A stretch of 47,246 nt of DNA from a virus, in the IMG/VR virus record IMGVR_UViG_3300044639_000820, positions 1 through 47,246 of that record; one strand, given 5' to 3'. Shown here piece after piece: positions 38,963-46,287 of this stretch. A program made the translations under genes and the position numbers. Each line of letters begins with the position of its first letter. Position 1 is the first letter of the stretch. Under the pieces are notes generated by a model that did not search any database, was not told the DNA's origin, and saw only the letters and a list, made by a program, of their open reading frames with translations.

Positions 38963-39498
38963 TTTTTCTTTTTTATTAGTTCGTAATCTTTATTTATAAA
39001 ATCTTGGTAGTCTTCACCTACGTTATTTTTAATTCGTTTTTTGCAAGTTTTAACAGTGTTAAATATACTTGTTACACTTATGTTTGTTTCACTACTTATT
39101 TGTCTTAAACTTTTATTCGTGTTTTTGTATAACTCAAATAATTGTTTGTCGTACCAATGCCAACTATCACATTCAATATCTACGTTATTTAACAAATCGT
39201 TGTAAGCTTCGTTTTCTTCGGTGTTGTTTTCTTCTGCTAAATTGTAAACATCGTCTAAAGGTATAAATTTAATTTTGTTGTTTTTGTTCACGTGTTGAAG
39301 GAAAGTATTTTTTAAAGCTAACCACATATAACCTTTACTTATGTTTCCGTCTTTAAATAGTTTTTCTTCGCTGCTCCACTTCATTAACATTATGTAAGTT
39401 TCCTGTACTATGTCTTCAGCAAAGAAGTATTCGCCAAATTGATTAACCATTTTAACCCATTCGTTATGATGCTTTGCAACTTTAGTTAACCATTCCAA
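38959..39498 (-). CDS. Sigma-70/ECF-like factor, 179 aa (copy B)
   Basis: Nearly identical to 9503-10042, including AEDIVQETYIMLMK and the region-4 HTH. It also begins at TTG with no in-frame ATG upstream, so the TTG start is conserved. Confidence 0.72.
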   Translation of the reverse strand: MEWLTKVAKHHNEWVKMVNQFGEYFFAEDIVQETYIMLMKWSSEEKLFKDGNISKGYMWLALKNTFLQHVNKNNKIKFIPLDDVYNLAEENNTEENEAYNDLLNNVDIECDSWHWYDKQLFELYKNTNKSLRQISSETNISVTSIFNTVKTCKKRIKNNVGEDYQDFINKDYELIKKKK

Positions 39499-39521
39499 TT
39501 TTTAATTGTTTAGATATTAAG

Positions 39522-39552
39522 CAAATGTATGATTAATTTTTCAACAATACAA
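39522..39552 (-). promoter_or_regulatory. Candidate late promoter (copy B)
   Basis: TACATTTG on the minus strand (39529-39522) with a TTG 20 bp upstream (39552-39550), 24 nt before the sigma-like start. The sequence upstream of the -7 element has drifted from copy A, while the -7 is fixed. Confidence 0.52.
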
Positions 39553-39585
39553 AGACGAATTTATTAACAATTAGTTGTGTAGAAC

Positions 39586-39616
39586 AAAAAAAGCGCAAAC
39601 AATTAAGTCTGCGCCT
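39586..39616 (-). terminator. Early-operon terminator (copy B)
   Basis: The same GCGCAGAC/GTTTGCGC stem and T-run (seven T) as 10131-10160. Here it follows the HTH-like gene at 39637 directly because the lipoprotein cassette is absent. Confidence 0.85.
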
Positions 39617-39636
39617 ACGTTTTTAACTTGAAAATT

Positions 39637-39828
39637 TTATCTATTTATGAAGTAATCTATTTTTTTAAGCGTTGAAAGTGAAACGTCTTTGCCTTCCAAA
39701 AAGTTTGTAAGTTGGAAAAAGTGAAATTTACTCCCGTTACTTTGTATTTCTTTTACGATGCTGTTTCGTGTTTTTAACCTTAAAATGTTTTTTACTTCAG
39801 TTCGTAACTGTTCGTCTTGTATGTACAT
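39637..39828 (-). CDS. Small HTH-like protein, 63 aa (copy B)
   Basis: MYIQDEQLRTEVKNILRLKT then the conserved FHFFQLTNFLEGKDVSLSTL. This copy fixes the start of the copy A gene. The central residues differ while the putative recognition region is unchanged. Confidence 0.6.
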   Translation of the reverse strand: MYIQDEQLRTEVKNILRLKTRNSIVKEIQSNGSKFHFFQLTNFLEGKDVSLSTLKKIDYFINR

Positions 39829-39829
39829 A

Positions 39830-40090
39830 TCAAAATGGTAAATCGTCGTTTACATCTAAATTAACATAACTTGGTTGTTTTAAAGTTCCGTTAATTTGTG
39901 GCTCACCTTTTACAAATGGTTCGCTAAATGAAGCTGACATAAATTTAACTCCTTTTGCTGAAGTCTTCAACCACAAAGCAACTTCCATATCTTTGCCATT
40001 TACGTTTACCTTGCCTTTGTAATCTGGGTGGTTTTCCGCTTTTTTGTTGTCATTCTTAAAAATTGCACCTGTGTTGTTTCTTGTTTCCAT
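39830..40090 (-). CDS. SSB-like protein, 86 aa (copy B)
   Basis: Counterpart of 10882-11145; linker shortened by one residue and changed, while the core and DDLPF tip are unchanged. Confidence 0.6.
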   Translation of the reverse strand: METRNNTGAIFKNDNKKAENHPDYKGKVNVNGKDMEVALWLKTSAKGVKFMSASFSEPFVKGEPQINGTLKQPSYVNLDVNDDLPF

Positions 40091-40096
40091 TTTTAT

Positions 40097-40303
40097 TTAT
40101 TTAAATTGTTTGTATTCGTGTTTTAGTCGCTCCAAGTATAGAACAAAGTCCATTGCTTCTTCTTGTGCGTGTGTAAGCCATTCTAACGTTGTTAAATCGG
40201 TTCGTTCTAACGTTGTCTTGTATTTCTTTATTCCTGCTTCTGAACGTTCCTTGAATTTAGCCATAACGCTTAAAACGTTTTTGTCTTGTATTTGTATGTT
40301 CAT
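40097..40303 (-). CDS. MazG-like helical protein, 68 aa (copy B)
   Basis: Same start and length as 11152-11358, with one change near the end. Upstream it now overlaps the B-specific 85-aa gene rather than the membrane peptide. Confidence 0.5.
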   Translation of the reverse strand: MNIQIQDKNVLSVMAKFKERSEAGIKKYKTTLERTDLTTLEWLTHAQEEAMDFVLYLERLKHEYKQFK

Positions 40304-40557
40304 AATTTTTCTATTTCTTGTTTAACTTCGTTCCAATATTCTACAAAGTAAATATTTGCAGCGTTTAATTGTTCTAAGGTTTCCCAATCTTTTTGCCTTA
40401 TATATGGACAAACTTTAATAATCTCATCAACTGCTATTAATGCACATTGTTTGGCGTCATTATGAATAACTACATCATAAACAACATTTTCATCTACTCC
40501 GTGAAAATAACAAGAGTATTTTTTAAGCAACTCATTTGCTTTTTCTTGTGGTGTCAT
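40300..40557 (-). CDS. B-specific helical protein, 85 aa
   Basis: ATG at 40557 (MTPQEKANELLKKYSCYFHG) overlapping the stop of the membrane peptide; a TTG three codons earlier is less likely. The helical DAKQCALIAVDEIIKVCPYI stretch matches a small protein often seen in Flavobacterium phages. It is inserted exactly between two genes that are adjacent in copy A. Function unknown. Confidence 0.62.
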   Translation of the reverse strand: MTPQEKANELLKKYSCYFHGVDENVVYDVVIHNDAKQCALIAVDEIIKVCPYIRQKDWETLEQLNAANIYFVEYWNEVKQEIEKL

Positions 40558-40646
40558 ATCAACCAATTAAATAAATTGTAAATACCAACGGCAGCAAAAC
40601 CATAAATTGCTATCCAAATAATAATTGCGATTGTTTTCTCTTTCAT
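40554..40646 (-). CDS. Single-helix membrane peptide, 30 aa (copy B)
   Basis: Identical in protein to 11355-11447 despite several base changes, all at silent positions, which is good support for coding. Confidence 0.65.
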   Translation of the reverse strand: MKEKTIAIIIWIAIYGFAAVGIYNLFNWLI

Positions 40647-40843
40647 ATTTTCACGTTGTTTTCGTTAATAAATTCGTTTAGTTTTTTTCTTACTTCAAAC
40701 ATTGCTTCGTTACCGTTGTATTTGTATTCGCTTCTTAACCAATTGTCAAAATCAAATAATGCTGAATAATAATTAATTCCGTTGGTTGCAAAGTCAAAAT
40801 CTTCTTTGTCTTCAGGTAGGTTAAATTCAAGTATTGCTTTCAT
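40643..40843 (-). CDS. Conserved acidic protein, 66 aa (copy B)
   Basis: Counterpart of 11444-11644, starting at the same ATG; an upstream TTG would add residues absent in A. About six substitutions. Confidence 0.62.
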   Translation of the reverse strand: MKAILEFNLPEDKEDFDFATNGINYYSALFDFDNWLRSEYKYNGNEAMFEVRKKLNEFINENNVKI

Positions 40844-40844
40844 A

Positions 40845-40943
40845 TTATTTACCTTTAAATTCATCAATTAACATTTTCCATAAAAGTATTGCAATAGGTA
40901 AAAGTAATCCAATAATTACTATAAATAATAGTATTGCTTTCAT
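40845..40943 (-). CDS. B-specific single-helix membrane peptide, 32 aa
   Basis: MKAILLFIVIIGLLLPIAIL then KMLIDEFKGK. The ATG overlaps the exonuclease stop, and the end is 1 nt from the next gene. It starts with the same MKAIL codons as its downstream neighbour, hinting at a local duplication of the start region followed by divergence. Absent from copy A. Confidence 0.6.
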   Translation of the reverse strand: MKAILLFIVIIGLLLPIAILLWKMLIDEFKGK

Positions 40944-41611
40944 ATTGTTTCAATTAAACTGTTAAAATAAATTCTTGCTTCTTCAACCTTTGTTTGTATT
41001 TCCCAAATTACAGTTTCATCTCGTTCTATTTTAAAGACTTTTACTTTTGTTTGTTCTGGAAGGTGGTCGAAGTTATGTTTCTTTTCTACGTATTCCCTAA
41101 TTTCTGCGTCTTCGTCAATTTTAAATTGTTTCCAATGTTCACGTCTAATTTCGTCTTCAACTATTTCTAAAGGAGTATTGACTAAACAATAACAAAGTAA
41201 TGCTTCGGTTTTTCCTGTTAGCCACATATAACCCTGTAATTGATAGTAATAATCTTTAGTTGGTATTTCATCTTCAAAGAACGGAAACGTGTGTGCTTCG
41301 TAACTACATTTAATGTCTAAAAGAATTTCATTCGTGTTTACGTCCGGTGTTCCTGTTATCCATTCGTTGTTAAAATGTTCTTCGTTCTTGAATATAAACC
41401 CTAAACCTAAAACATCATTTACTAAACTTATTGCCTCGTCTTCGCATTGCAAACCTTTGTCCGTGTAACGTGAACTAAATTCTTTTTTAATACCGAATTT
41501 TTCTTCTAAAACAAGTTCTTGGATGTAACTCTTTGCTGTTTTGCTTAATGTTTCGGTCTTGGTGCGTGGAGCGGTCATTAACCGCCCCAATGCTGAACAA
41601 CGTATTTTCAT
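40940..41611 (-). CDS. YqaJ/lambda-exo-like exonuclease, 223 aa (copy B)
   Basis: Same motifs as 11641-12312 (TGTPD, LLDIK, QLQGYMWL). It overlaps the ERF stop directly, which shows the ancestral exonuclease-annealer pair without the ParB-like insert. Confidence 0.82.
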   Translation of the reverse strand: MKIRCSALGRLMTAPRTKTETLSKTAKSYIQELVLEEKFGIKKEFSSRYTDKGLQCEDEAISLVNDVLGLGFIFKNEEHFNNEWITGTPDVNTNEILLDIKCSYEAHTFPFFEDEIPTKDYYYQLQGYMWLTGKTEALLCYCLVNTPLEIVEDEIRREHWKQFKIDEDAEIREYVEKKHNFDHLPEQTKVKVFKIERDETVIWEIQTKVEEARIYFNSLIETI

Positions 41612-42123
41612 ACTTCTAACGTTTTTAATTGTGCAGGTGTCAAAGAATAAGTTGCGATTAATTGCTCGGTTGTAAATTCTCCTTTACCTATGGCGTCAAT
41701 TGCTTTTTGAAAACGTTCGTTTGTTATAGTTGGTTTTTTAGGTTCGTGTTTTACTTGTTCTCCAGAAGCGTCTGTGTCTTTGTCCGTAACTAAACCAAGC
41801 ATTGAACTTAAAGCGTAACGTCTTAAGTAAGTAATTGCACTTCCTAATACTTGGAACTCATTCATTCCTTTTAAAATTACTCCTTGCGGAATATCAATTT
41901 TGCTTTCGATACTTTCAGCACTTTCAACGTGAAATAAACAAGTTGCAATTTGTGTTCCATTAATTAATTGAGTAAATCCTAATCCGTGTTTTTTTAATAA
42001 TGGATTAATTACTTCAAAGATTTTCGGTAAATCTGCGTAAGTGTAACCGTAACCTTGTGTTGCTTTGTGAATAACAGGTACTTCTTGTTGGAACGCTGCT
42101 AAACTTTTAAATAAATGTTTCAT
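41608..42123 (-). CDS. erf: ERF single-strand annealing protein, 171 aa (copy B)
   Basis: The first ~135 residues are identical to copy A; the last ~30 are different (KKPTITNERFQKAIDAIGKG then a new end). The altered end coincides with loss of the ParB-like neighbour, so the two junctions may share one recombination event. Confidence 0.88.
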   Translation of the reverse strand: MKHLFKSLAAFQQEVPVIHKATQGYGYTYADLPKIFEVINPLLKKHGLGFTQLINGTQIATCLFHVESAESIESKIDIPQGVILKGMNEFQVLGSAITYLRRYALSSMLGLVTDKDTDASGEQVKHEPKKPTITNERFQKAIDAIGKGEFTTEQLIATYSLTPAQLKTLEV

Positions 42124-42138
42124 AGTTTTTGTTTTAAA

Positions 42139-42270
42139 TTATTTGTTGTTATAAGTATTGCACATTGCAATAAATCTTTTTCTTGGTAACTTTCTAAATT
42201 GCTCGTAAGTTAAATTGTTTGCTTGTGCAATTAATACCATTTTTGCGTTTAATTCTGCGATTGTTTTCAT
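42139..42270 (-). CDS. Small basic protein, 43 aa (copy B)
   Basis: Counterpart of 13686-13817, Gly-to-Asn at residue 19 the only change. Confidence 0.65.
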   Translation of the reverse strand: MKTIAELNAKMVLIAQANNLTYEQFRKLPRKRFIAMCNTYNNK

Positions 42271-42292
42271 AGTTGTTGTTTTTAATTATATA

Positions 42293-42322
42293 CAAATATA
42301 CAAATACTTATTTAATAAACAA
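42293..42322 (-). promoter_or_regulatory. Recombination-gene promoter (copy B)
   Basis: TTG (42322-42320), 19 bp, TATATTTG (42300-42293) on the minus strand; identical to copy A across both elements and the spacer. Confidence 0.72.
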
Positions 42323-42328
42323 CTGTTT

Positions 42329-42685
42329 TTAATAAATATCTTCAAAAAAAATTGTAATAGGTAGTAAAACACCTTTGCTTGTGTTATTGTCACCGCCAAA
42401 AACATCGCGGTTTGTTCCTATCCATTTACGGCAGTGTTCTTTTAATTTGTCAGTTTTTATAATTACACAGTGAACATCGCTGAACCAAAAACAATAATAG
42501 TCGGCTTCGCTTGTTGCTATTCCTGAAGGTTTGCCCCTACTTTCATATTCTACAAAAACGTTTTTAGTTTCTAAACAACGAAAGTCGCGTTTAACTTCTA
42601 CTTTTTTTTGCAGTAAGTTTCCAAGTTCTTTTTCATAAACTTGTCCTACTTCTAAATCGTGTTTAAAGTCGTTGTTATAATTCAT
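42329..42685 (-). CDS. PD-(D/E)XK-type nuclease, 118 aa (copy B)
   Basis: Essentially identical to 13876-14232 (one Leu-to-Phe change seen). Its start is 1 nt past the HNH stop rather than overlapping NinG, so the HNH element landed precisely at the gene junction. Confidence 0.65.
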   Translation of the reverse strand: MNYNNDFKHDLEVGQVYEKELGNLLQKKVEVKRDFRCLETKNVFVEYESRGKPSGIATSEADYYCFWFSDVHCVIIKTDKLKEHCRKWIGTNRDVFGGDNNTSKGVLLPITIFFEDIY

Positions 42686-42686
42686 T

Positions 42687-43061
42687 TTAGTTTTTGTTTA
42701 TTCCTTGTGTCCACCTTCCTAATTTTACTGAATGTAAACAATTTTCACTTTGAGTACACCATTCCAAATTTTTAATTGAATTATCTTTTTTATTACAATT
42801 AATATGATTAATAACTTTTTTATTATTTGGATTAGGAATAAATGCTTCTGCTATAATTCTATGAAGCATAACTCTTTTAGAAACTCCTTTATTTGATAAT
42901 TTTATTCTTAAATATCCTTTACCATTATCAAGTGGTTTAAGATAATAATCACCTTGATATTTAAAGTTGCATAAATGATTTTTACCAACTCTTTTAATTC
43001 TTCCTAAATTAGATACTTGATAAATTTCTTCATATCCAATAACATTTTTCCAAACTTCCAT
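42687..43061 (-). CDS. HNH homing endonuclease with NUMOD4, 124 aa (copy B only)
   Basis: NUMOD4 (MEVWKNVIGYEEIYQVSNLG) and HNH (KVINHINCNKKDNSIKNLEW) domains; no AP2-like tail, so it is a shorter relative of the copy A enzyme, not its orthologue. It follows a pseudoknotted leader (43062-43152). Base composition is visibly more AT-rich than its neighbours. Confidence 0.88.
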   Translation of the reverse strand: MEVWKNVIGYEEIYQVSNLGRIKRVGKNHLCNFKYQGDYYLKPLDNGKGYLRIKLSNKGVSKRVMLHRIIAEAFIPNPNNKKVINHINCNKKDNSIKNLEWCTQSENCLHSVKLGRWTQGINKN

Positions 43062-43152
43062 AAATAAAAAAACCTTAACGCTTTCGAGGTTACGGGCTCT
43101 ACTTACGCTAAGGATTTAAAATGTTTTTAAATGTAGCCGTAACTCTACAATA
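43062..43152 (-). ncRNA. Pseudoknotted 5' leader upstream of the second HNH gene
   Basis: Minus strand: P0 TGTAG/CTACA encloses GTTACGG, which pairs with CCGTAAC (plus 43137-43143 with 43089-43095). Between these lies CCTTAGCG, pairing with CGTTAAGG (43106-43113 with 43073-43080, one G-U). The last helix is followed by seven T and the ATG within 11 nt. The helix order is the same as at 17040-17155 and 45517-45625, but the stem sequences are unrelated. Confidence 0.65.
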
Positions 43153-43161
43153 CAAAAATAA

Positions 43162-43698
43162 TTATTTATTTAACTCATTAATCTTTTCTTTATATTGTTT
43201 TATTAACAATTTTAATTCGTCTTTACTCCATTTTTTTTCTCTATTTCCAAATTCTTCTAACCATTCTACTTTTTCAATTCCTATTTTTACTATTAATCTT
43301 TTTCTATATTGAATTAAATTACCTGATAACATAACGTTGCATTTATAACAAGATACCCAAACATTATTTTCGTTAAATCTAACTGCTGAATGTCCTCCTG
43401 AACTTAAATAATGTGAAGCGTGTTTTACTCCTATAATAGGTTTGTTGCACGAAATACAATTTAGTCCAGCGTCACGTTGTCGAATAAATTTATTAAACAC
43501 CTGTTGAGCAATTTTTAAATAGTCGTTTGCAGTTTTTAAGTCTTCCACTAACTTCTTTTTCTTCTTGTTCCATTCCTTTAACTTTTGCGTTTCAACCATT
43601 GCTTTTATACATTCGTTTTTTAAACAAAACTTTTGTAGTGTGCTGAACGGTGTAAATTCTTCTTTGCAGTTAAAACATTTTTTAGTTCGTGTTTTCAA
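43162..43698 (-). CDS. ninG: NinG/Rap-like protein, 178 aa, chimeric C-terminus (copy B)
   Basis: Residues 1-86 match copy A (zinc cluster and coil). From about 88 the protein is a different allele (IIGVKHASHYLSSGGHSAVR, then CYKCN and a Lys/Glu tail), which keeps the cysteine/histidine pattern but little sequence. The switch lies close to the HNH/leader insertion, suggesting co-conversion during homing. Confidence 0.8.
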   Translation of the reverse strand: MKTRTKKCFNCKEEFTPFSTLQKFCLKNECIKAMVETQKLKEWNKKKKKLVEDLKTANDYLKIAQQVFNKFIRQRDAGLNCISCNKPIIGVKHASHYLSSGGHSAVRFNENNVWVSCYKCNVMLSGNLIQYRKRLIVKIGIEKVEWLEEFGNREKKWSKDELKLLIKQYKEKINELNK

Positions 43699-43985
43699 AG
43701 TTCCGCGTTGTTAAATTCTATAATTTTTTTTAAGTCTTTTACATCCTGTTTTAATTCTAAATTTATGTGTTGTAAATCAAAGTTAATTTGTCTTGTCGCT
43801 CTAAATTCTTTTTCTAACGTTTGGTAAACTAACATTGCTTTTTTTATTTCGTGTAAACTTTGCTCCATTGAACTTATTAAATCTGTTCGGTTTGGATGTT
43901 TCGTTTTTATGTCTTCAATGCTAACTTGAAGTTTTAAACAAGTGTGGTTTAAGTTTATTCTGCTACTTAATAATTCAAGTTCCAT
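43695..43985 (-). CDS. Coiled-coil protein, 96 aa (copy B)
   Basis: Counterpart of 14747-15037 with a handful of substitutions; it keeps the same overlap with NinG but is 11 nt from a different ATPase. Confidence 0.6.
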   Translation of the reverse strand: MELELLSSRINLNHTCLKLQVSIEDIKTKHPNRTDLISSMEQSLHEIKKAMLVYQTLEKEFRATRQINFDLQHINLELKQDVKDLKKIIEFNNAEL

Positions 43986-43996
43986 TTTTTTAGTTT

Positions 43997-44914
43997 TTAA
44001 ATTGTTTGTTTACAAGCAAAAGTTTTTTCATATACATTAGGTGCTGGATTTGCTTGTTCAAAGTAACACAATTTTTCTTTATCAAACCAAATTTCAATCA
44101 TTCCAATATTTCCGTTTGAACGTGGTTTAATTTTATTAAAGTGTAATTCAGCTAAATTAAATGTAGGGTCTTGCCTGTGTACTGTTATCATACATTTACC
44201 ACTATTGAACCATTCGCTGCCACCTTTTAAATCGTAAGGAACAGGAGCGTTTCTTTTTCCGTTTTCTTTTTCAGTTAGTTTAGGGTGTATAATTGTATGT
44301 AAATGTAAATCGTTGTCTTCTGCTATTTGATTTCTATATGGCAAAACATATTCTAAATATTGTGCATATCCGCCATAATCGTTATAAGGGTGGTTTAAGT
44401 CTTTCCAACTATCAATTGAAGCTGTGTGTAGTTCATCGTGTTTTTTTAGTTCAACAGCCATATCCCAAAATTGAATTGGTGTAAGTTTTGCCTTAACATC
44501 TTTTTTAGTCAATACCTTAAAATGTTCTAAAACCCAATCAATAGCTTGTGTTATTTCTTTGTCTTCAATCGTGTTTCTATCTTGTGGGTTAAAACTCTTG
44601 CCTGTTTTCTTATGTATTAAATCAGCAATTATTTCTACATTAGAACCAACATCAGGCAAATAAACTAAATGCTTCCAACCATAAAATTTAGAAGTGTTCA
44701 TTAAGCATTCCATTAATACTTGCGTTTTACCGCTCATAGGAAAACCCGTCCAATCCGTACAATTTCCTAAACTCATAGAATAATGTTCGTGCAAACTTTT
44801 AAACCCTAAATATTTGCCTTTATTATTGTAATTGTCTCTATATTTAAATAATTGAGTAATTACGTCTCCAGCTTCGGTTATTTTATATCCATTTAACTCC
44901 ACGGTGCTTTCCAT
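43997..44914 (-). CDS. RecA/DnaB-superfamily ATPase, copy B type, 305 aa
   Basis: Walker A GFPMSGKT at 57-64, a SIDSWKDL Walker B-like strand, HTIIHPKLT as the sensor strand and CMITVHRQD near the C-terminus. It follows the same succession of elements as the copy A ATPase but with little sequence in common, so it is a non-orthologous or anciently diverged replacement. It overlaps the initiator by 22 nt. Likely replicative helicase/loader. Confidence 0.7.
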   Translation of the reverse strand: MESTVELNGYKITEAGDVITQLFKYRDNYNNKGKYLGFKSLHEHYSMSLGNCTDWTGFPMSGKTQVLMECLMNTSKFYGWKHLVYLPDVGSNVEIIADLIHKKTGKSFNPQDRNTIEDKEITQAIDWVLEHFKVLTKKDVKAKLTPIQFWDMAVELKKHDELHTASIDSWKDLNHPYNDYGGYAQYLEYVLPYRNQIAEDNDLHLHTIIHPKLTEKENGKRNAPVPYDLKGGSEWFNSGKCMITVHRQDPTFNLAELHFNKIKPRSNGNIGMIEIWFDKEKLCYFEQANPAPNVYEKTFACKQTI

Positions 44915-45516
44915 TTTTTAGGTTCGTTAACTTCTTGTATTTCTATTGGTTTTTCCCAAGTCCTTACACAAGCCTTCCAATCTATCATTTTATTTTTACC
45001 AACCATCCAACCTTTAGAAGAATAAAAATTTAAAAATTTGTTTACATCAACTCCGTTTTTTCGTTGTGTACAATATTCAAGTATTTCATTAAAAGTAGGT
45101 TCTATAAATATACTTCTTTCATTCTTTTCATTCTTAACATTCTTGTTAGTGTTCGTTTGCTTTATCGTTTGGTGTTCGTTTGCGTTATCGTTTGCTTGAT
45201 ACTCTTTATATTTAACTATTGATATTAAAGTAGTTACATTGCTTTTTTGCCTTACTATATTTTTATCATTTTCTAACGAATTTAAAAACCTTTCAACTTT
45301 GCCCCTTGACCATTTCCAGCGCTTACCTAAACTATCAATATCGTAACCAACTTGTCCTTCTTTTACATCAACTCGAATACCACGTTTATAAAAATATCCT
45401 TCTTTATGATTTGCTAATAATAATAAATCAATCCAAGCGTGTGCCTTATCAAATGGTTCACAATTGTAAATTGGGTTTTCTAATAAGCACCTGTGTATTT
45501 TAATCCAACCTTTCAT
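44893..45516 (-). CDS. Winged-helix DnaD-like initiator, copy B type, 207 aa
   Basis: MKGWIKIHRCLLENPIYNCE with a winged-helix (about 60-95, YDIDSLGKRWKWSRGKVERF), a linker rich in Asn/Thr/Lys (about 108-133) and a C-terminal FLNFYSSKGWMVGKNKMIDW motif typical of DnaD-like domains. The linker is encoded by two 23-bp DNA repeats (45149-45194). It follows a conserved pseudoknotted leader. Confidence 0.75.
   Translation of the reverse strand: MKGWIKIHRCLLENPIYNCEPFDKAHAWIDLLLLANHKEGYFYKRGIRVDVKEGQVGYDIDSLGKRWKWSRGKVERFLNSLENDKNIVRQKSNVTTLISIVKYKEYQANDNANEHQTIKQTNTNKNVKNEKNERSIFIEPTFNEILEYCTQRKNGVDVNKFLNFYSSKGWMVGKNKMIDWKACVRTWEKPIEIQEVNEPKKWKAPWS
45149..45194. repeat. Iteron-like tandem 23-bp repeats inside the initiator gene (candidate origin)
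   Basis: Units 45149-45171 and 45172-45194 differ at one base. Each has two CGTTTG (minus CAAACG) cores, at 45154, 45166, 45177 and 45189, spaced 12, 11 and 12 bp. 23 is not a multiple of three, so the DNA is what is kept. The iterons share the CAAACG core with copy A although the genes do not align there. Confidence 0.7.
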
Positions 45517-45625
45517 ACTCTAATTTTTTTTAAATGAAAAACCCCTGTTTAATCCGCAGGGTCTCACTTCTGCTTCATTAACAAGGGTTAATAATTTTTT
45601 TTGTTCTATTACGTGAGACCGAACC
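45517..45625 (-). ncRNA. Pseudoknotted 5' leader upstream of initiator (copy B)
   Basis: Helices on the minus strand: GTTC/GAAC (plus 45621-45624 with 45603-45606); GGTCTCAC/GTGAGACC (45613-45620 with 45560-45567); ACCCTTGT/ACAGGGGT (45581-45588 with 45541-45548, one U-G). They interleave as in copy A. Compared with A, P1 pairs C-G to G-C and A-U to C-G changed on both sides. Loop bases such as ATGAAG and CGGATT are constant. A TTTTTC run precedes the ATG. Confidence 0.75.
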
Positions 45626-45664
45626 ATATCGCAAATTTAATAATTAATTTAACATAAACACGAA

Positions 45665-46021
45665 TTAATAAAATTTATTTCTTATTCTCAACTGAATTTT
45701 ACGCAAATCTTTTAAGTTCCTTGCTTCTTTTATTTCTTTACGCAAATCAAGTTCTGGACGTTCTAAACTCAAAAGCAATTTGTAGTATTCTATGTCGTGT
45801 AAAAATAGTTTGTCGTTTACATCGCTTAAATCTTGGTAAGTTTTTAAACCGTGTAAAATTGTTGCGTGGTTCATATTAAACAGGCTTCCAATTCCTTTTA
45901 GTGTGTGTCCGTCTTCTCGCAGCTTCCTGAACAAATAAATTCTTCGGTGTACTATTTCACGTTTTCGGTTTTTCTTTGCAAGTCCGTCTTGTTCTATTAT
46001 TTCTTTTATTAGTTCTATCAT
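45665..46021 (-). CDS. DnaA domain-IV-like protein, 118 aa (copy B)
   Basis: Same as 17187-17543 with Gln-to-Glu, Gln-to-Lys, Lys-to-Arg type changes; the NHATILHG recognition helix is unchanged, so both phages should read the same DNA site even though their initiators differ. Confidence 0.75.
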   Translation of the reverse strand: MIELIKEIIEQDGLAKKNRKREIVHRRIYLFRKLREDGHTLKGIGSLFNMNHATILHGLKTYQDLSDVNDKLFLHDIEYYKLLLSLERPELDLRKEIKEARNLKDLRKIQLRIRNKFY

Positions 46022-46287
46022 TGTTTCGTATTTTTATAGGTTTCGTTGTAGTATGCTTCACCTGTAAAGGTATAACCGTAAGTCACAATTGAGTCGGGGT
46101 TGCTTTTTGTTTTTTGCTTGTTTCCGTGTGCTTCAATTATTTGTTGCTTTTCCATTTCTTTGGCTTGTTCAATTATTTCAATCATTATTTGTCTTTTAGA
46201 TTTTATTTGCTCTTCACTGCAATAAGTACCAATAAATCCTTCATAATGAAATCTACCAATCAACCATTCTACTGCTGTCTTTTTCAT
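46018..46287 (-). CDS. 'TAVEWL' phage protein with variable middle, 89 aa (copy B)
   Basis: Ends as in 17562-17771 (KKTAVEWL, QAKEMEKQQIIEAH, YYNETYKNTKQ), but the central parts (FHYEGFIGTYCSEEQIKSKR and KQKTKSNPDSIVTYGYTFTG) are new. Rapid change in the middle with fixed ends suggests modular recombination or selection. Confidence 0.6.
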   Translation of the reverse strand: MKKTAVEWLIGRFHYEGFIGTYCSEEQIKSKRQIMIEIIEQAKEMEKQQIIEAHGNKQKTKSNPDSIVTYGYTFTGEAYYNETYKNTKQ

